Source: Pseudonocardiaceae bacterium
GTDB taxonomy: Bacteria > Actinomycetota > Actinomycetes > Mycobacteriales > Pseudonocardiaceae
Direction of reading: 5' to 3'
Assembly: GCA_025937115.1 (NCBI GenBank)
Contig: JAICSB010000025.1
Span: 1 to 16,789, forward strand
Length of the DNA stretch: 16,789 nt
How positions within the stretch are numbered: position 1 is the stretch's first letter; the number at the start of each line of letters is the position of its first letter. The notes under the pieces were generated by a model. It was not told where the DNA came from and did not search any database. It saw nothing but the letters and a program-made list of their open reading frames with translations. A program made the translations under genes and the position numbers. Shown piece by piece: positions 7,698 through 15,679 of the stretch.

Positions 7698-8608
7698 GTG
7701 GCAGTGCCTCCCGGCCGGCGCACCATGGCGAGTCGAAGTATAGCGCCAGCGACGTCGGCGCCTGTCACCGCAGAGATACCAGCGAAGCCAGCCCACGCGT
7801 CAACCTCTAGGACCCGAATGGTTCCATCGTGGTCCTCAATTAGGTCGACGCCGCCGTAATCGAGTCTGCAGGCCTCCAATGCTTTCACCGCAGTGGATGC
7901 GGCTGGGTGATCTAGCGGGAGCCGGGTAGCGGTTGCGCCAAGAGTGAGGTTAGCTCTCACCTCACCGGGAGCCGCTTGGCGCTGCATTAATGCCACACAA
8001 GCACCGTTTACGACAAAAGCGCGCAGGTCGCGACCGCCCCCATTAACTAAAGGCTGGACGAGGTAGTGCTCCCTCGCGAGCTGCAGCGGAGACTGTTGTC
8101 TGAGATCGTCGTCCGCCCAGGCAGTCAAGAGCTCACCTGTCGAGCCGAAAGCTCGGATTCCTTCGCCCCGAACACCGTGAGCCGGCTTCACAATTAAGCC
8201 ACGCTGGTCTTTGAACGACTCTAGGGCGTCTTCGCTTGGCTCCACCATGGCAATCGTGCGAACGATTGGTACCTGACAACGGTGCAACGCAAGGTATGTC
8301 GATAACTTGTCTCTTGAACAGTATGCGGCTTCTGGCTCGTTGAGGACGATGGCTTTTTCGAAGGCCCACAACTTTAATGCAGGAACCACTATCCCTTGGA
8401 ACGCTGCGACCGTGCGATGCATGACGACTTTCGGCTGGACCGGCTTGCCATCATAACACGCAGAGATTCCCCCATTCGTGCAGCGAATCTGAAGCCGATG
8501 AGGCTCCCAAGTTGTGAGGCGAATGCTGCAACTCCGCGCAGCTTCACAGAGAAGTTCCCAGTTGGCAAGCTGCACATCGGGATAATGCAGCACCACAAAG
8601 TCCTCCAT
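7694..8608 (-). CDS. RimK/MptN-like ATP-grasp ligase, second of the pair (upstream gene)
   Basis: Predicted ATP-grasp ligase of 304 residues, distantly similar to its partner. Motifs: CSRDKLSTYLAL (97-108), nucleotide-binding KPAHGVRGEGI (141-151), NGGGRDLRAFVV (189-200), EVRANLTLGA (216-225), YGGVDLIE (251-258) and LEVDAWAGFAGISAVTG (267-283). The last segment resembles the EVN-x-x-PGW-x-GL-x-x-VTG pattern I recall from tetrahydromethanopterin or F420 glutamate ligases, except that the usual metal-binding Asn is Asp270. The start is ATG 8608; the longer frame to 8779 has a low-complexity Arg/Ser-rich N-terminus and overlaps mtkA. No Shine-Dalgarno precedes ATG 8608, but a TACCAT box sits 7 bases upstream, as expected for a leaderless transcript. 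It overlaps the downstream ligase by ATGA. G+C is low (30 of 60 at 8281-8340). Possible acceptors include a folate- or furan-type C1 carrier, coenzyme F420 or a peptide; none is proven. Confidence 0.85.
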   Translation of the reverse strand: MEDFVVLHYPDVQLANWELLCEAARSCSIRLTTWEPHRLQIRCTNGGISACYDGKPVQPKVVMHRTVAAFQGIVVPALKLWAFEKAIVLNEPEAAYCSRDKLSTYLALHRCQVPIVRTIAMVEPSEDALESFKDQRGLIVKPAHGVRGEGIRAFGSTGELLTAWADDDLRQQSPLQLAREHYLVQPLVNGGGRDLRAFVVNGACVALMQRQAAPGEVRANLTLGATATRLPLDHPAASTAVKALEACRLDYGGVDLIEDHDGTIRVLEVDAWAGFAGISAVTGADVAGAILRLAMVRRPGGTAT

Positions 8609-8615
8609 CGAAAAG

Positions 8616-8621
8616 ATGGTA
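8616..8621 (-). promoter_or_regulatory. Candidate leaderless -10 box of the ATP-grasp genes
   Basis: TACCAT on the minus strand fits TANNNT and lies 7 bases before ATG 8608, so transcription could begin at the A of the start codon. The absence of a Shine-Dalgarno there fits. No clear -35 is seen. Confidence 0.5.
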
Positions 8622-8629
8622 CACGCCCC

Positions 8630-8660
8630 GAGTGGCCGGTACGGGGGAGACGAGCCACTC
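8630..8660. promoter_or_regulatory. Inverted repeat around the -35 region of the ATP-grasp promoter
   Basis: Perfect 7-base arms GAGTGGC (8630-8636) and GCCACTC (8654-8660) with a 17-base spacer flank the expected -35 position of the promoter at 8616-8621. It could be an operator, or the remains of a terminator for the mtkA transcript ending 129 bases upstream; there is no T-tract. Confidence 0.35.
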
Positions 8661-8788
8661 TTTCCGCGACACGAGTCAGCACAGCTGCGCGATGAAACCG
8701 AGAGATCGCCGCACAGGGCCGCGTTAGCGCGTGCTGCTGGTGGGCGTGTCCGTCGTCGGGATGGCGATGTCCTTGCCAACCGACCCTT

Positions 8789-9961
8789 TTAGAAACCGAC
8801 GGTGCCCACGACGGCGACGGCCTTGTGGGCCGCCTCAGCCAGGCTGTCCGCGGTGATGATGGGCAGTCCGGAGTCTCGCAAGATCTGATGGCCGAGATCG
8901 ACGTGCGTGCCGGCCAGCCGCACCACCACTGGGATCTTGACGTCGAGCTCTTTGAACGCGGCCACAATGCCCTGGGCTACCCAGTCGCAGCGGTTGATGC
9001 CGGCGAAGATGTTGATCAGCATCGTCTTGACCTTGGTATCGTGCAGCACCGCGCGAAACGCCTTGAGAACCCGCTCTGGTGACGCGCCGCCACCGATGTC
9101 CAGGAAGTTCGCCGGCTCACCACCCGCTACTTTGATCATATCCATGGTCGCCATGGCCAGGCCCGCACCGTTGATCATGCAGCCGATGTCGCCGTCGAGG
9201 CCGACGTAGGCCAGCCCGCGGTCGGCGGCGTGGCTTTCCCGGGCGTCTTCCTGGCTACGGTCCCGCAGCTCGGAGATGTCGAGGTGGCGAAATAGTGCGT
9301 TGTCGTCAAAGGACATTTTGGCGTCGAGCGCGACCATGCTGCCCTTGGTCGTCACGGCCAGTGGGTTGATCTCCAGCATGGTGGCGTCGAGGTCCCGGAA
9401 GGCCCGGTAGGCGCGGCGGAATATCCGGCTGGCCTCGGCGAGCAGCGCCGGTTCCAGGCCGAGCGCGAAAGCGATCTCCCGCGCCTGGAACTCGAGAAAT
9501 CCGGCCGCGGGCTCGATGGTCGTGCGCACCAACGTTTCGGGCTTGGTGGCCGCCAGCTCCTCGATGTCCATGCCACCCTCGGCGGAGGTGATGATGCACA
9601 CCCGCTCGATGCGGCGGTCCAGCATGATGCAGAAGTACAACTCGCGGGCGATGTCGGTGGCCTCCTCAACGTACACCCGGTAGATCAGCTTGCCGCGCGG
9701 CCCGGTCTGCTTGGTGACCAATCGCCGGCCGAACATGTCGTTCGCGACGTCTTGGACGTCACGGTCGGAACGGCACACCTTCACTCCGCCGGCTGCACCG
9801 CGGCCGCCGGCGTGGATCTGGGCCTTGACCACCCAGGCGGACCCGCCGATCTCGGTGCACCGGTAGGACGCCTGCTCGGGGTTGTAGGCCAGGCCGCCAA
9901 CGGGAGTCGGTACGCCGAAGCGGGCCAGGATCTCCTTGGCCTGATATTCGTGAATGTCCAC
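8789..9961 (-). CDS. mtkA: Malate-CoA ligase (malate thiokinase) beta subunit
   Basis: ATP-grasp beta subunit of malate thiokinase, which with MtkB forms (S)-malyl-CoA for cleavage by Mcl. From GTG 9961 it has 390 residues beginning [12 protein letters not shown], the same length and start as the Methylobacterium MtkA I recall. Visible motifs are the ATP-binding [16 protein letters not shown] (46-61), [10 protein letters not shown], the metal-binding [20 protein letters not shown], and the CoA-ligase half with [28 protein letters not shown] and [15 protein letters not shown] sequence. A TTG at 9967 is in frame, but the purine-rich GAGAGGG lies 6 bases before GTG 9961 and adjoins the TTG, so GTG is preferred. 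The gene begins 11 bases after mcl and is probably the last gene of the glyA-sgaA-mcl-mtkA unit. SucC is the alternative; the neighbourhood favours MtkA. Confidence 0.94.
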   Translation of the reverse strand: MDIHEYQAKEILARFGVPTPVGGLAYNPEQASYRCTEIGGSAWVVKAQIHAGGRGAAGGVKVCRSDRDVQDVANDMFGRRLVTKQTGPRGKLIYRVYVEEATDIARELYFCIMLDRRIERVCIITSAEGGMDIEELAATKPETLVRTTIEPAAGFLEFQAREIAFALGLEPALLAEASRIFRRAYRAFRDLDATMLEINPLAVTTKGSMVALDAKMSFDDNALFRHLDISELRDRSQEDARESHAADRGLAYVGLDGDIGCMINGAGLAMATMDMIKVAGGEPANFLDIGGGASPERVLKAFRAVLHDTKVKTMLINIFAGINRCDWVAQGIVAAFKELDVKIPVVVRLAGTHVDLGHQILRDSGLPIITADSLAEAAHKAVAVVGTVGF

Positions 9962-9972
9962 GCCCAACCCTC

Positions 9973-10926
9973 TCAGGCCCGGCTCGCGGCGGCGGTCCGG
10001 ATCGCCTCGTCCATCGCGATCACGGTCTGGGCCATCCGCTCAGAGGCGGCGTCGATCATCTTGCCGTCCACCGCCGCGGCACCCTTACCCTGCGCCTCGG
10101 CTTGGCGTAGCGCTTCGATGATCCGCTGCGCTCGGTCGACTTCGGCTGCCGGTGGGCTGAACACCTCATTGGCCAGCGCGACCTGGCTGGGATGGATCGC
10201 CCACTTACCCTCAGCGCCCAACGCTGCGGCCCGCCGTGCAGCAGCGCGGAAGCCGTCGGGATCGGAGAAGTCGCCGAACGGGCCGTCGATCGGGCGTAAC
10301 CCATAAGCCCGGCAGGCCACGATCATCCGGGACAGCGCGAAATGCCACTGATCACCGGGATAGTCCGGATTCAGACCACCAATGCTCACCGTGCGGGCGC
10401 GGTTGCTCGCGGCGTAGTCGGCCACCCCGAAATGCAGCGCCTCCAACCGGCCAGGACTGCTCGCGATGGCTTCGACGTTGGCCATTCCCAGCGCGGTCTC
10501 GATCAGCGCTTCGATGCCGACCTTGTTCGGGTAGCCCTTGGCCTGCTCGATCTGGTTGACGAGTGCTTCCACGCAGTACAGATCCGCCGGCACCCCGACC
10601 TTGGGCACCAGGATGGTGTGCACCCGGTCGCCGGCCTGCTCCATCACGTCGATGACGTCGCGGTACATGTAGTGGGTGTCCAGGCCATTGATCCGCACCG
10701 ACACCGTCTTGCCTTTGGCAGCCCAATCGATGTCGCGCAGCGCCTCGACGACATTGCGGCGGGCCTGCTCCTTGTCGCCGGGGGCGACCGCATCCTCCAG
10801 ATCGAGGAAGACGAAGTCGGCGGCGCTGTCCGCCGCTTTGTCGATGAAGCTGGTGTTCGATCCCGGCACCGCCAGCTCACTGCGTTGCAACCGGGGCTGA
10901 CGCATCGGGTGCAGGGTGTGGCTCAT
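9973..10926 (-). CDS. mcl: L-malyl-CoA lyase (beta-methylmalyl-CoA lyase type)
   Basis: Cleaves (S)-malyl-CoA to glyoxylate and acetyl-CoA in the cytosol. Glyoxylate then accepts the amino group from serine, and acetyl-CoA is the assimilated product. It is 317 residues, of the CitE/HpcH TIM-barrel family. Features: [12 protein letters not shown] (13-24), [13 protein letters not shown] (40-52), substrate-binding [14 protein letters not shown] with Arg78, metal ligands Glu143 in [14 protein letters not shown] and Asp170 in [24 protein letters not shown] (212-225) and KWAIHPSQV (241-249). These blocks match the Methylobacterium MclA I recall, but a loop near residues 186-194 is shorter by roughly 15 residues. 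The start is ATG 10926, which overlaps the sgaA stop as ATGA. The same frame is open far upstream, but that part is a shadow of sgaA. A CitE-like citramalyl-CoA lyase is a less likely alternative given mtkA next to it. Confidence 0.93.
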   Translation of the reverse strand: MSHTLHPMRQPRLQRSELAVPGSNTSFIDKAADSAADFVFLDLEDAVAPGDKEQARRNVVEALRDIDWAAKGKTVSVRINGLDTHYMYRDVIDVMEQAGDRVHTILVPKVGVPADLYCVEALVNQIEQAKGYPNKVGIEALIETALGMANVEAIASSPGRLEALHFGVADYAASNRARTVSIGGLNPDYPGDQWHFALSRMIVACRAYGLRPIDGPFGDFSDPDGFRAAARRAAALGAEGKWAIHPSQVALANEVFSPPAAEVDRAQRIIEALRQAEAQGKGAAAVDGKMIDAASERMAQTVIAMDEAIRTAAASRA

Positions 10927-12125
10927 TCGGGGCCAGCCTCGGCTTCCAGCGCCGCGGTCGCGCAGCGGTAGTAGTCCTGGGCCGCCGCGACGCCGGCCCC
11001 GAGCTCGATCTTGGCCCCGGCGTCGGCCAGCGACATCTCCGCGCAGGCCAGCGCGGCGAGGCAGGCCACCTCGTTGAGATGTCCGAGGTGGCCGATCCGG
11101 AACACCTTGCCCGCCACCTTGGACAGACCGCCCCCGAACGACGTTCGGTACCGGTGGTACCCGATCCGGCAGACCTCCGCGGAGTCGACGCCCTCCGGGG
11201 TGCGGATCGCCGAGACGGTGTCGGAGTACCACTTCGGGTCCAGCGCACAGAGCGACAAGCCCAGCGCGTCGACCCCGCGACGAATCCCTTCGGCGAGCCT
11301 GTGGTGCCGCGCGAACACCTGCGGCAGGCCTTCGTCGAACAGCAGGTCCAGCGCGGCCCGCAGCCCATGCAGCATCGGCGTGGACGGGGTGTAGGGGAAG
11401 TAGCCCAGATCGTTGCTGGCGAGCATGTCCTCGAAGCTGAAGTAGCAGCGCGGCATCGTCGAGGACTTGTGCGCCTCCAGCGCCTTGGCGCTGACCCCGA
11501 GCAGGGCCATCCCGGCCGGCATCATCAAGCCTTTCTGCGAGCCGCTCACCGCTAGGTCGACGCCCCAGGCCTCCTGCTCGAACGGGATAGACGCCAGCGA
11601 CGACACCGCATCGACGTACAGCAGCGCGTCCGAGCCGGCCGCGTCCATCACCGCGCGAACCGCGGCGATGTCGGAGGTCACCCCGGTGGCGGTCTCGTTG
11701 TGGCACACGAAGACACCCTTGATGGTCTTGTCCTCGCCGAGGTGACGCGCGTAGTCCTCCAGCGGGACGCCCTCGCCCCATTCCCGCTCGATGCAGATGA
11801 CGTCGAGGCCCAGGCGCTTCGCCATGGTGGCCCAGAGCTGCGAGAACTGGCCGAAGCTCGACATCAGCACCCGGTCGCCCGGGTTGAGGGTGTTGGTGAT
11901 CGCCGCCTCCCACGCCCCGGTCCCGGAGGAGGGATACATGACCACCCGGCCGGTCTCGTTGGCGAAGACCGTCTTGAGATCTGCGAACAGCGGCAGGGTC
12001 AGCTCCGGGAAGTCCGGTGCCCGGTGGTCCTGCATCGGCACGTTCATCGCGCAGCGCACGGCGTCCGGCACATTGGTGGGACCAGGAATGAACAGGTGCA
12101 TGGGTCCGGCAGGCACCCGCGTCAC
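10923..12125 (-). CDS. sgaA: Serine-glyoxylate aminotransferase
   Basis: PLP-dependent class V aminotransferase that converts serine and glyoxylate into hydroxypyruvate and glycine, linking the glyA and mcl products to the reductase. It is 400 residues. Seen: [13 protein letters not shown] (11-23), [16 protein letters not shown] for PLP phosphate binding (65-80), CHNETATGV (141-149), [11 protein letters not shown] with PLP-contacting Asp172, [13 protein letters not shown] with the Schiff-base Lys198, and [19 protein letters not shown]. The start is GTG 12125, overlapping the glyA stop as GTGA, with AAGGGCG just upstream. Its stop overlaps the mcl start, so glyA, sgaA and mcl are coupled. Alanine-glyoxylate activity is also common in this family, but the serine-cycle neighbours support serine as donor. 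Confidence 0.94.
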   Translation of the reverse strand: MTRVPAGPMHLFIPGPTNVPDAVRCAMNVPMQDHRAPDFPELTLPLFADLKTVFANETGRVVMYPSSGTGAWEAAITNTLNPGDRVLMSSFGQFSQLWATMAKRLGLDVICIEREWGEGVPLEDYARHLGEDKTIKGVFVCHNETATGVTSDIAAVRAVMDAAGSDALLYVDAVSSLASIPFEQEAWGVDLAVSGSQKGLMMPAGMALLGVSAKALEAHKSSTMPRCYFSFEDMLASNDLGYFPYTPSTPMLHGLRAALDLLFDEGLPQVFARHHRLAEGIRRGVDALGLSLCALDPKWYSDTVSAIRTPEGVDSAEVCRIGYHRYRTSFGGGLSKVAGKVFRIGHLGHLNEVACLAALACAEMSLADAGAKIELGAGVAAAQDYYRCATAALEAEAGPE

Positions 12126-13411
12126 CGCCCTTCAGGGTGGGGTGTGAGCTGGGGATACAGCGGGTAACGCTTGGCCAGTACCCGGGTGCGTTCGCGCAGC
12201 GACGCTCGTTTGGCCTCGTCGAGCTCCCCGGTGAGTGTTTCAGTGATGATCTTGCCGATCTCCCGGAAGTCGGTTTCCTGCAGCCCCCGAGTGGCCAGCG
12301 GGGCGGTCCCGATCCGCAGGCCGGACGCGACGGCCGGCGGTCGCGGGTCGAAGGGCACCGCGTTGCGGTTGACGGTGACCCCTATCTCGGCGAGCCGGTC
12401 CTCGGCCTGCTTGCCGTCCAGCGGAGATTCCCGCAGGTCGGCGAGCACCAGGTGGACGTCGGTGCCGCCGGTGAGGACGTTGAGCCCGCCGCCGAGCATC
12501 TCCTCGGCGAGCACTCGGGCGCCGGCGCGGGTGCGCCGTTGACGCTCCCGGAACTCCTCCGATGCGGCGATCTTCAAGGCCACCGCCTTGGCGGCGATCA
12601 CATGCATCAGCGGGCCGCCCTGCCACCCCGGGAACGTCCGAGAGTTGATCTTCTTCTTGAACTCCTCCTTGCAGAGGATCATGCCGCTGCGTGGACCGCC
12701 GAGGGTCTTGTGGATCGTCGTGCTGACGACGTCGGCGTAGGGCACCGGGCTGGGGTGTTCACCGGCGGCGACCAGCCCGGCGAAGTGCGCCATGTCGACG
12801 AACAGGTAGGCGCCCACCTCGTCGGCGATCTCCCGGAAGCGGGCGAAATCGAGCTGGCGGGGGTAAGCCGACCAGCCGGCGAGGATCATCTTCGGCCGGT
12901 GCTCCTTGGCCAGCCGGGCGAGCTCGTCCATGTCCACCCGGGAGGTCTCCCGGTCCACGCCGTAGGGCACCACGTTGTAGTTCAGCCCGGAGAAGTTGAT
13001 CCTCATGCCGTGCGTGAGGTGCCCGCCGTGGTCGAGCTTCATCCCCAGGAACGTGTCGCCGTTGTCCATCAGCGCGCTGAAGACGATCGCGTTGGCCGAC
13101 GCGCCGCTGTGCGGCTGCACGTTGGCGTGCTCGGCTCCGAACAGCTCCTTGGCCCGGTCGATGGCCAGCTGCTCAGCCACGTCGACGTGCTCGCAACCGC
13201 CGTAGTAGCGCCGGCCCGGGTAACCCTCCGCGTACTTGTTGGTGAGCACCGAGCCCTGGCAGTCCAGGACGGCTTGGGGCACGAAGTTCTCCGACGCGAT
13301 CATCTCCAGGGTGTTCTCCTGGCGGGCGAGCTCGTTGGCGAGCACCGCGGCGATCTCGGGGTCGACCTCGGAGACCGGCTTGGTGAAGAAGTCAGCGGGC
13401 AGCGCACTCAT
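12122..13411 (-). CDS. glyA: Serine hydroxymethyltransferase
   Basis: PLP enzyme making serine from glycine and 5,10-methylene-tetrahydrofolate, the entry of C1 units into the serine cycle. It is 429 residues, normal for bacterial GlyA. Landmarks: [10 protein letters not shown] (36-45), [17 protein letters not shown] (58-74), [11 protein letters not shown] (97-107), [14 protein letters not shown] with PLP-contacting Asp206 and His209, and [13 protein letters not shown] with the Schiff-base Lys235, where canonical sequences usually read THKTLRGPRGG. The start is ATG 13411 with GAGGA seven bases before it. It is the first gene of the cluster and overlaps sgaA by four bases. It may be a pathway-dedicated second copy alongside a housekeeping glyA elsewhere, which is usual in serine-cycle methylotrophs, but the window cannot show that. 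No obvious promoter was found in the 130 bases upstream; TAGGCT on the minus strand near 13480 is only a weak -10 candidate. Confidence 0.97.
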   Translation of the reverse strand: MSALPADFFTKPVSEVDPEIAAVLANELARQENTLEMIASENFVPQAVLDCQGSVLTNKYAEGYPGRRYYGGCEHVDVAEQLAIDRAKELFGAEHANVQPHSGASANAIVFSALMDNGDTFLGMKLDHGGHLTHGMRINFSGLNYNVVPYGVDRETSRVDMDELARLAKEHRPKMILAGWSAYPRQLDFARFREIADEVGAYLFVDMAHFAGLVAAGEHPSPVPYADVVSTTIHKTLGGPRSGMILCKEEFKKKINSRTFPGWQGGPLMHVIAAKAVALKIAASEEFRERQRRTRAGARVLAEEMLGGGLNVLTGGTDVHLVLADLRESPLDGKQAEDRLAEIGVTVNRNAVPFDPRPPAVASGLRIGTAPLATRGLQETDFREIGKIITETLTGELDEAKRASLRERTRVLAKRYPLYPQLTPHPEGR

Positions 13412-13541
13412 CAGCGAATCCTCGGCTCGTAGGGCTGCAGCGTCGGCAGGGATAGCGATCGGCGAACCCCCTCTCGGTCAGCCTATCGACGCAACGCCCG
13501 GACAGACAGCTTCGTCTCCTGACCGCTGGCCTGCCTGTCGT

Positions 13542-13922
13542 CTACCGGAGCAGCCGGACCCGGATGGGCAGGTCGAGATCGGCCCACGCGCGGTCAGCGG
13601 TCAAGACCTCAGGGGGTGTGCTGCGAACTGCTAAAGCCAGACAGCAACGATCGCCCAACGACAGCGCACGTCCACCGGCGATCGCGCGCATCGCCCCGGC
13701 GAGTTCGGCGTCCTCCTCCAGAACGGGTTCGATCGTGACGCCTGCGGCCGCGAGCAGCTGGCGAACCCGGCTGACGTCTATGTCGGCGTCCACCAGCTTC
13801 CCGATGACCTCGGCCAAGTTCGCCGCGCCGAAAGACGCGGCGTGCAGCTCATCTGCCACGAGGTCGGCGCCCGGCTCATCGTGGACCAGGGCCAAGACGG
13901 CGGACGCGTCCAGCACGATCAT
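13542..13922 (-). CDS. vapC: VapC-type PIN-domain toxin
   Basis: Predicted metal-dependent endoribonuclease toxin of a type II toxin-antitoxin pair. It has 126 residues, typical for VapC. The PIN acidic residues are present: Asp5 in [12 protein letters not shown], Glu38 in NLAEVIGKL, Asp91 in [11 protein letters not shown] and Asp110 in [11 protein letters not shown]. The site therefore looks intact and active. The start is ATG 13922, overlapping the antitoxin stop as ATGA. It lies 130 bases upstream of glyA on the same strand, so read-through into the serine-cycle genes is possible but unproven. The RNA target cannot be read from sequence. Confidence 0.92.
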   Translation of the reverse strand: MIVLDASAVLALVHDEPGADLVADELHAASFGAANLAEVIGKLVDADIDVSRVRQLLAAAGVTIEPVLEEDAELAGAMRAIAGGRALSLGDRCCLALAVRSTPPEVLTADRAWADLDLPIRVRLLR

Positions 13923-14161
13923 TCGGCGGCTGCGGCAAGGCGACGTTCGGCCAGCAGTTCGTCAACGAGCGAGCGAGCTTTCGGGATGCTCGCCGCCAGG
14001 CCGCGCAACTCAGCCGCAGCGTCCTGCTGCCGCTCGAGCACGAGCCGTTGACCGGCCAGATGTAGGTGCAGGCGATCGCCGGGAGCTAGGCCAAGTGCGG
14101 CCCGGACGTCGGCCGGAATGACCAAGCGACCCTGCTGACCCAGCACCAGCGTGGCATCCAT
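13919..14161 (-). CDS. vapB: AbrB/VapB-type antitoxin
   Basis: Eighty-residue DNA-binding antitoxin expected to neutralise the adjacent VapC and repress its own promoter. The N-terminal half is a swapped-hairpin AbrB/SpoVT domain: [21 protein letters not shown], then [18 protein letters not shown]. The C-terminal half (about 50-80) is an Ala/Leu/Arg helix ([17 protein letters not shown]) of the kind that wraps the toxin. The start chosen is ATG 14161, where the AbrB domain begins; the frame continues to 14197, but those residues add nothing recognisable. The coding end overlaps vapC by four bases. Confidence 0.88.
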   Translation of the reverse strand: MDATLVLGQQGRLVIPADVRAALGLAPGDRLHLHLAGQRLVLERQQDAAAELRGLAASIPKARSLVDELLAERRLAAAAE

Positions 14162-14323
14162 CTCTCGATAATGCCACGATACGCTCTCGGGTGCCACGAA
14201 TCGCTGACCGCGTACAGCGTCACGAATGGCATTTCCGGTCGAAGACTGACATGGTCAGTGTCCACATGCGAAGTTGATCAAAGTGGGGGACCAGGTCGGC
14301 GGCGTCGCGACGGTGCCCAGCCC

Positions 14324-14329
14324 TACCAT
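14324..14329 (+). promoter_or_regulatory. Candidate leaderless -10 box of the 427-residue unknown protein
   Basis: TACCAT lies exactly 7 bases before ATG 14337, and no Shine-Dalgarno precedes that ATG. This matches the TANNNT-7-ATG layout of mycobacterial leaderless genes and supports this start over the in-frame ATG at 14274. Confidence 0.5.
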
Positions 14330-14336
14330 CTTGCGC

Positions 14337-15620
14337 ATGTCGCCGGTGTCTCGTGGTCGCAAGAACAAGAAGAGTAAGACCACCTCCAGTCTGCGGGGTG
14401 CTTCGCGCACGTATGGAACGCAGACAGCTCAACCGCAATCGGCGTTCAGGGTGTTGCAGTCGCTGCTGGGTCCGCCGCGGCGACCAGCTTGGTTCGACTC
14501 CTCGAGCAAGGCTGTCCTCGATCGGGCCGGCGTGGTCATGGCGGCGCGGGGGCCCCGGGAGCTTGAGTCGGCGACGGCGGAGCTGTTGGGCGCCGAGTTG
14601 CACCGCGTCCTGCGGGAGGAACACGAAGGTTTGTGGTTCAGCTGGTGGTTCGAGGAGCTCGCGGAGGCCGCGACGGCTCGGATCCGGGAGGAGGCTGGCC
14701 GCCGAAACGGAGCGTGGGAGCCACCGTGGCGATTGCTGCACGGTCTCACCTCGATCGGGTCACCGGCGCTGCAATCCATGGCGCGCACGGCATTGGAGCG
14801 CGCGAAGAGGGAGTTGCGGGGTGATCCGGCGGTGCGCCAGCAGCCGGCCTGGCTGCGGCAGCTCGGGCGGATCACGGCCACCGGTGAGGTGTGGGAGATG
14901 CGCGACGCATACGGCGCGCGTATCGCGCTGATCGCTGGTTTTTCCTATCCCGATGGGGTGGACCGCTCGGTGTTCCTGTTCGACATCGACGCGTGCGGGT
15001 TCGTCGAGATCGTCCATGCGGGTGTCTTCGACGACGTGCAGCAGGCGGCCACCGCGTGGCAAACGATGGTGGGTGATACGGCGGACAGCGCACGGCCCGA
15101 GCGGGTCGTGACCGCGGAGCGCCTGCTCTGCCTCGTCCATTGCGATTCCGAAGAAGCGGCTCTCCGGGGAACCGAATCGCGGACGGTGCTCGACAACTGG
15201 TTCCGGGCGCGCCGCCGGATCCACGATCTCGCGGATACGCTGCGGAAGCGGGGAATGCCACTGCCGACGGCGCGATCGTTGTACCACGGCCTCGACACAG
15301 ATCCGATGGCAGAGGCGTTCGCGGGCTGGTATGGGCACCGGCACGGGACAGAACCCGATACCGAGGCTGCCAGGGCGCTGGCCGAGGAGTGGATGGAGGG
15401 GACGCTGCCCGACACCTGGCATGCGGTCTCGCCCCATCGAGTTGAGTTCCAGCTCTCGTTGATCAACGATTGGATCCCTGATGATCCGATCACCATCGCG
15501 GCGAAGGCGTTGTTGCCCGAATGGGTGCGATGGCACGGTGAGCAGGCCGGTCTGTCCGAGCACCTTGTCGACCGCGGGGTCGCTGTCGCCGCGGGCGGTG
15601 TCCGGGCGGCATCGGACTGA
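14337..15620 (+). CDS. Hypothetical protein, 427 residues, unknown function
   Basis: I do not recognise a family. From ATG 14337 the protein has a strongly basic, Ser/Arg/Lys-rich N-terminus (SRGRKNKKSKTTSSLRG) that could bind nucleic acid or be disordered, then an Arg/Glu-rich mainly helical region. Trp/Phe pairs stand out (FSWWFEEL, WEPPWRLLHGL). A central segment, ARIALIAGFSYPDGVDRSV followed by FLFDIDACGFVEIVHAGVF, looks like an alpha/beta core. The C-terminal part again alternates helices with Trp-containing turns (EEWMEGTLPDTWHAV, LPEWVRWHGEQAG). There is no signal peptide, membrane helix or recognisable catalytic motif. It starts 175 bases from vapB, divergently, and ends 85 bases before the second toxin-antitoxin pair. 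Coding quality (GC-rich third positions, no frameshift over 427 codons) supports a real gene. Confidence 0.8.
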   Translation: MSPVSRGRKNKKSKTTSSLRGASRTYGTQTAQPQSAFRVLQSLLGPPRRPAWFDSSSKAVLDRAGVVMAARGPRELESATAELLGAELHRVLREEHEGLWFSWWFEELAEAATARIREEAGRRNGAWEPPWRLLHGLTSIGSPALQSMARTALERAKRELRGDPAVRQQPAWLRQLGRITATGEVWEMRDAYGARIALIAGFSYPDGVDRSVFLFDIDACGFVEIVHAGVFDDVQQAATAWQTMVGDTADSARPERVVTAERLLCLVHCDSEEAALRGTESRTVLDNWFRARRRIHDLADTLRKRGMPLPTARSLYHGLDTDPMAEAFAGWYGHRHGTEPDTEAARALAEEWMEGTLPDTWHAVSPHRVEFQLSLINDWIPDDPITIAAKALLPEWVRWHGEQAGLSEHLVDRGVAVAAGGVRAASD

Positions 15621-15679
15621 GCGGTCCTCCGGGTTCGGGTCGTCATCGCTCGCGAATGTTCGCTGCGGTCTGGACACGG

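Larger units (their letters stand above)
6822..8660. other. Low-G+C segment inserted between mtkA and mtkB
   Basis: Three 60-base counts inside this segment give 50, 53 and 50 % G+C (7141-7200, 7441-7500, 8281-8340), against 70 % for 9361-9420 in mtkA. It contains exactly the two ATP-grasp genes and a candidate promoter with an inverted repeat. mtkA and mtkB encode subunits of one enzyme and are adjacent in the serine-cycle operons I know, so acquisition of this segment by insertion is the simplest reading. I see no transposase, terminal repeats or target duplication, so the mechanism is unknown and the edges are approximate. Confidence 0.65.

Noticed and set aside
5797..9961. Reading mtkA and mtkB as the TCA-cycle sucCD genes
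   Set aside because: The genes are embedded with mcl, sgaA, hydroxypyruvate reductase and glycerate kinase, and the sequences match remembered MtkA/MtkB segments better. A tree would settle it.
8789..9967. TTG 9967 as the mtkA start
   Set aside because: The purine-rich site adjoins TTG directly, while GTG 9961 has normal spacing and gives the family N-terminus [10 protein letters not shown].
9973..11913. 646-codon minus frame that would extend Mcl far upstream
   Set aside because: The extra N-terminus lies over sgaA in another frame and is Arg/Gly-rich noise. Mcl starts at ATG 10926, overlapping the sgaA stop.
12137..13432. 431-codon open frame on the plus strand opposite glyA
   Set aside because: It mirrors glyA, whose product is unmistakable with all PLP residues. 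High G+C suppresses stops on the opposite strand. The translation is low-complexity and has no family motif.
14220..14741. 173-codon minus frame opposite the unknown protein
   Set aside because: Arg-rich, no ribosome-binding site, and it overlaps a longer frame that has a promoter-like box and an uninterrupted coding sequence.
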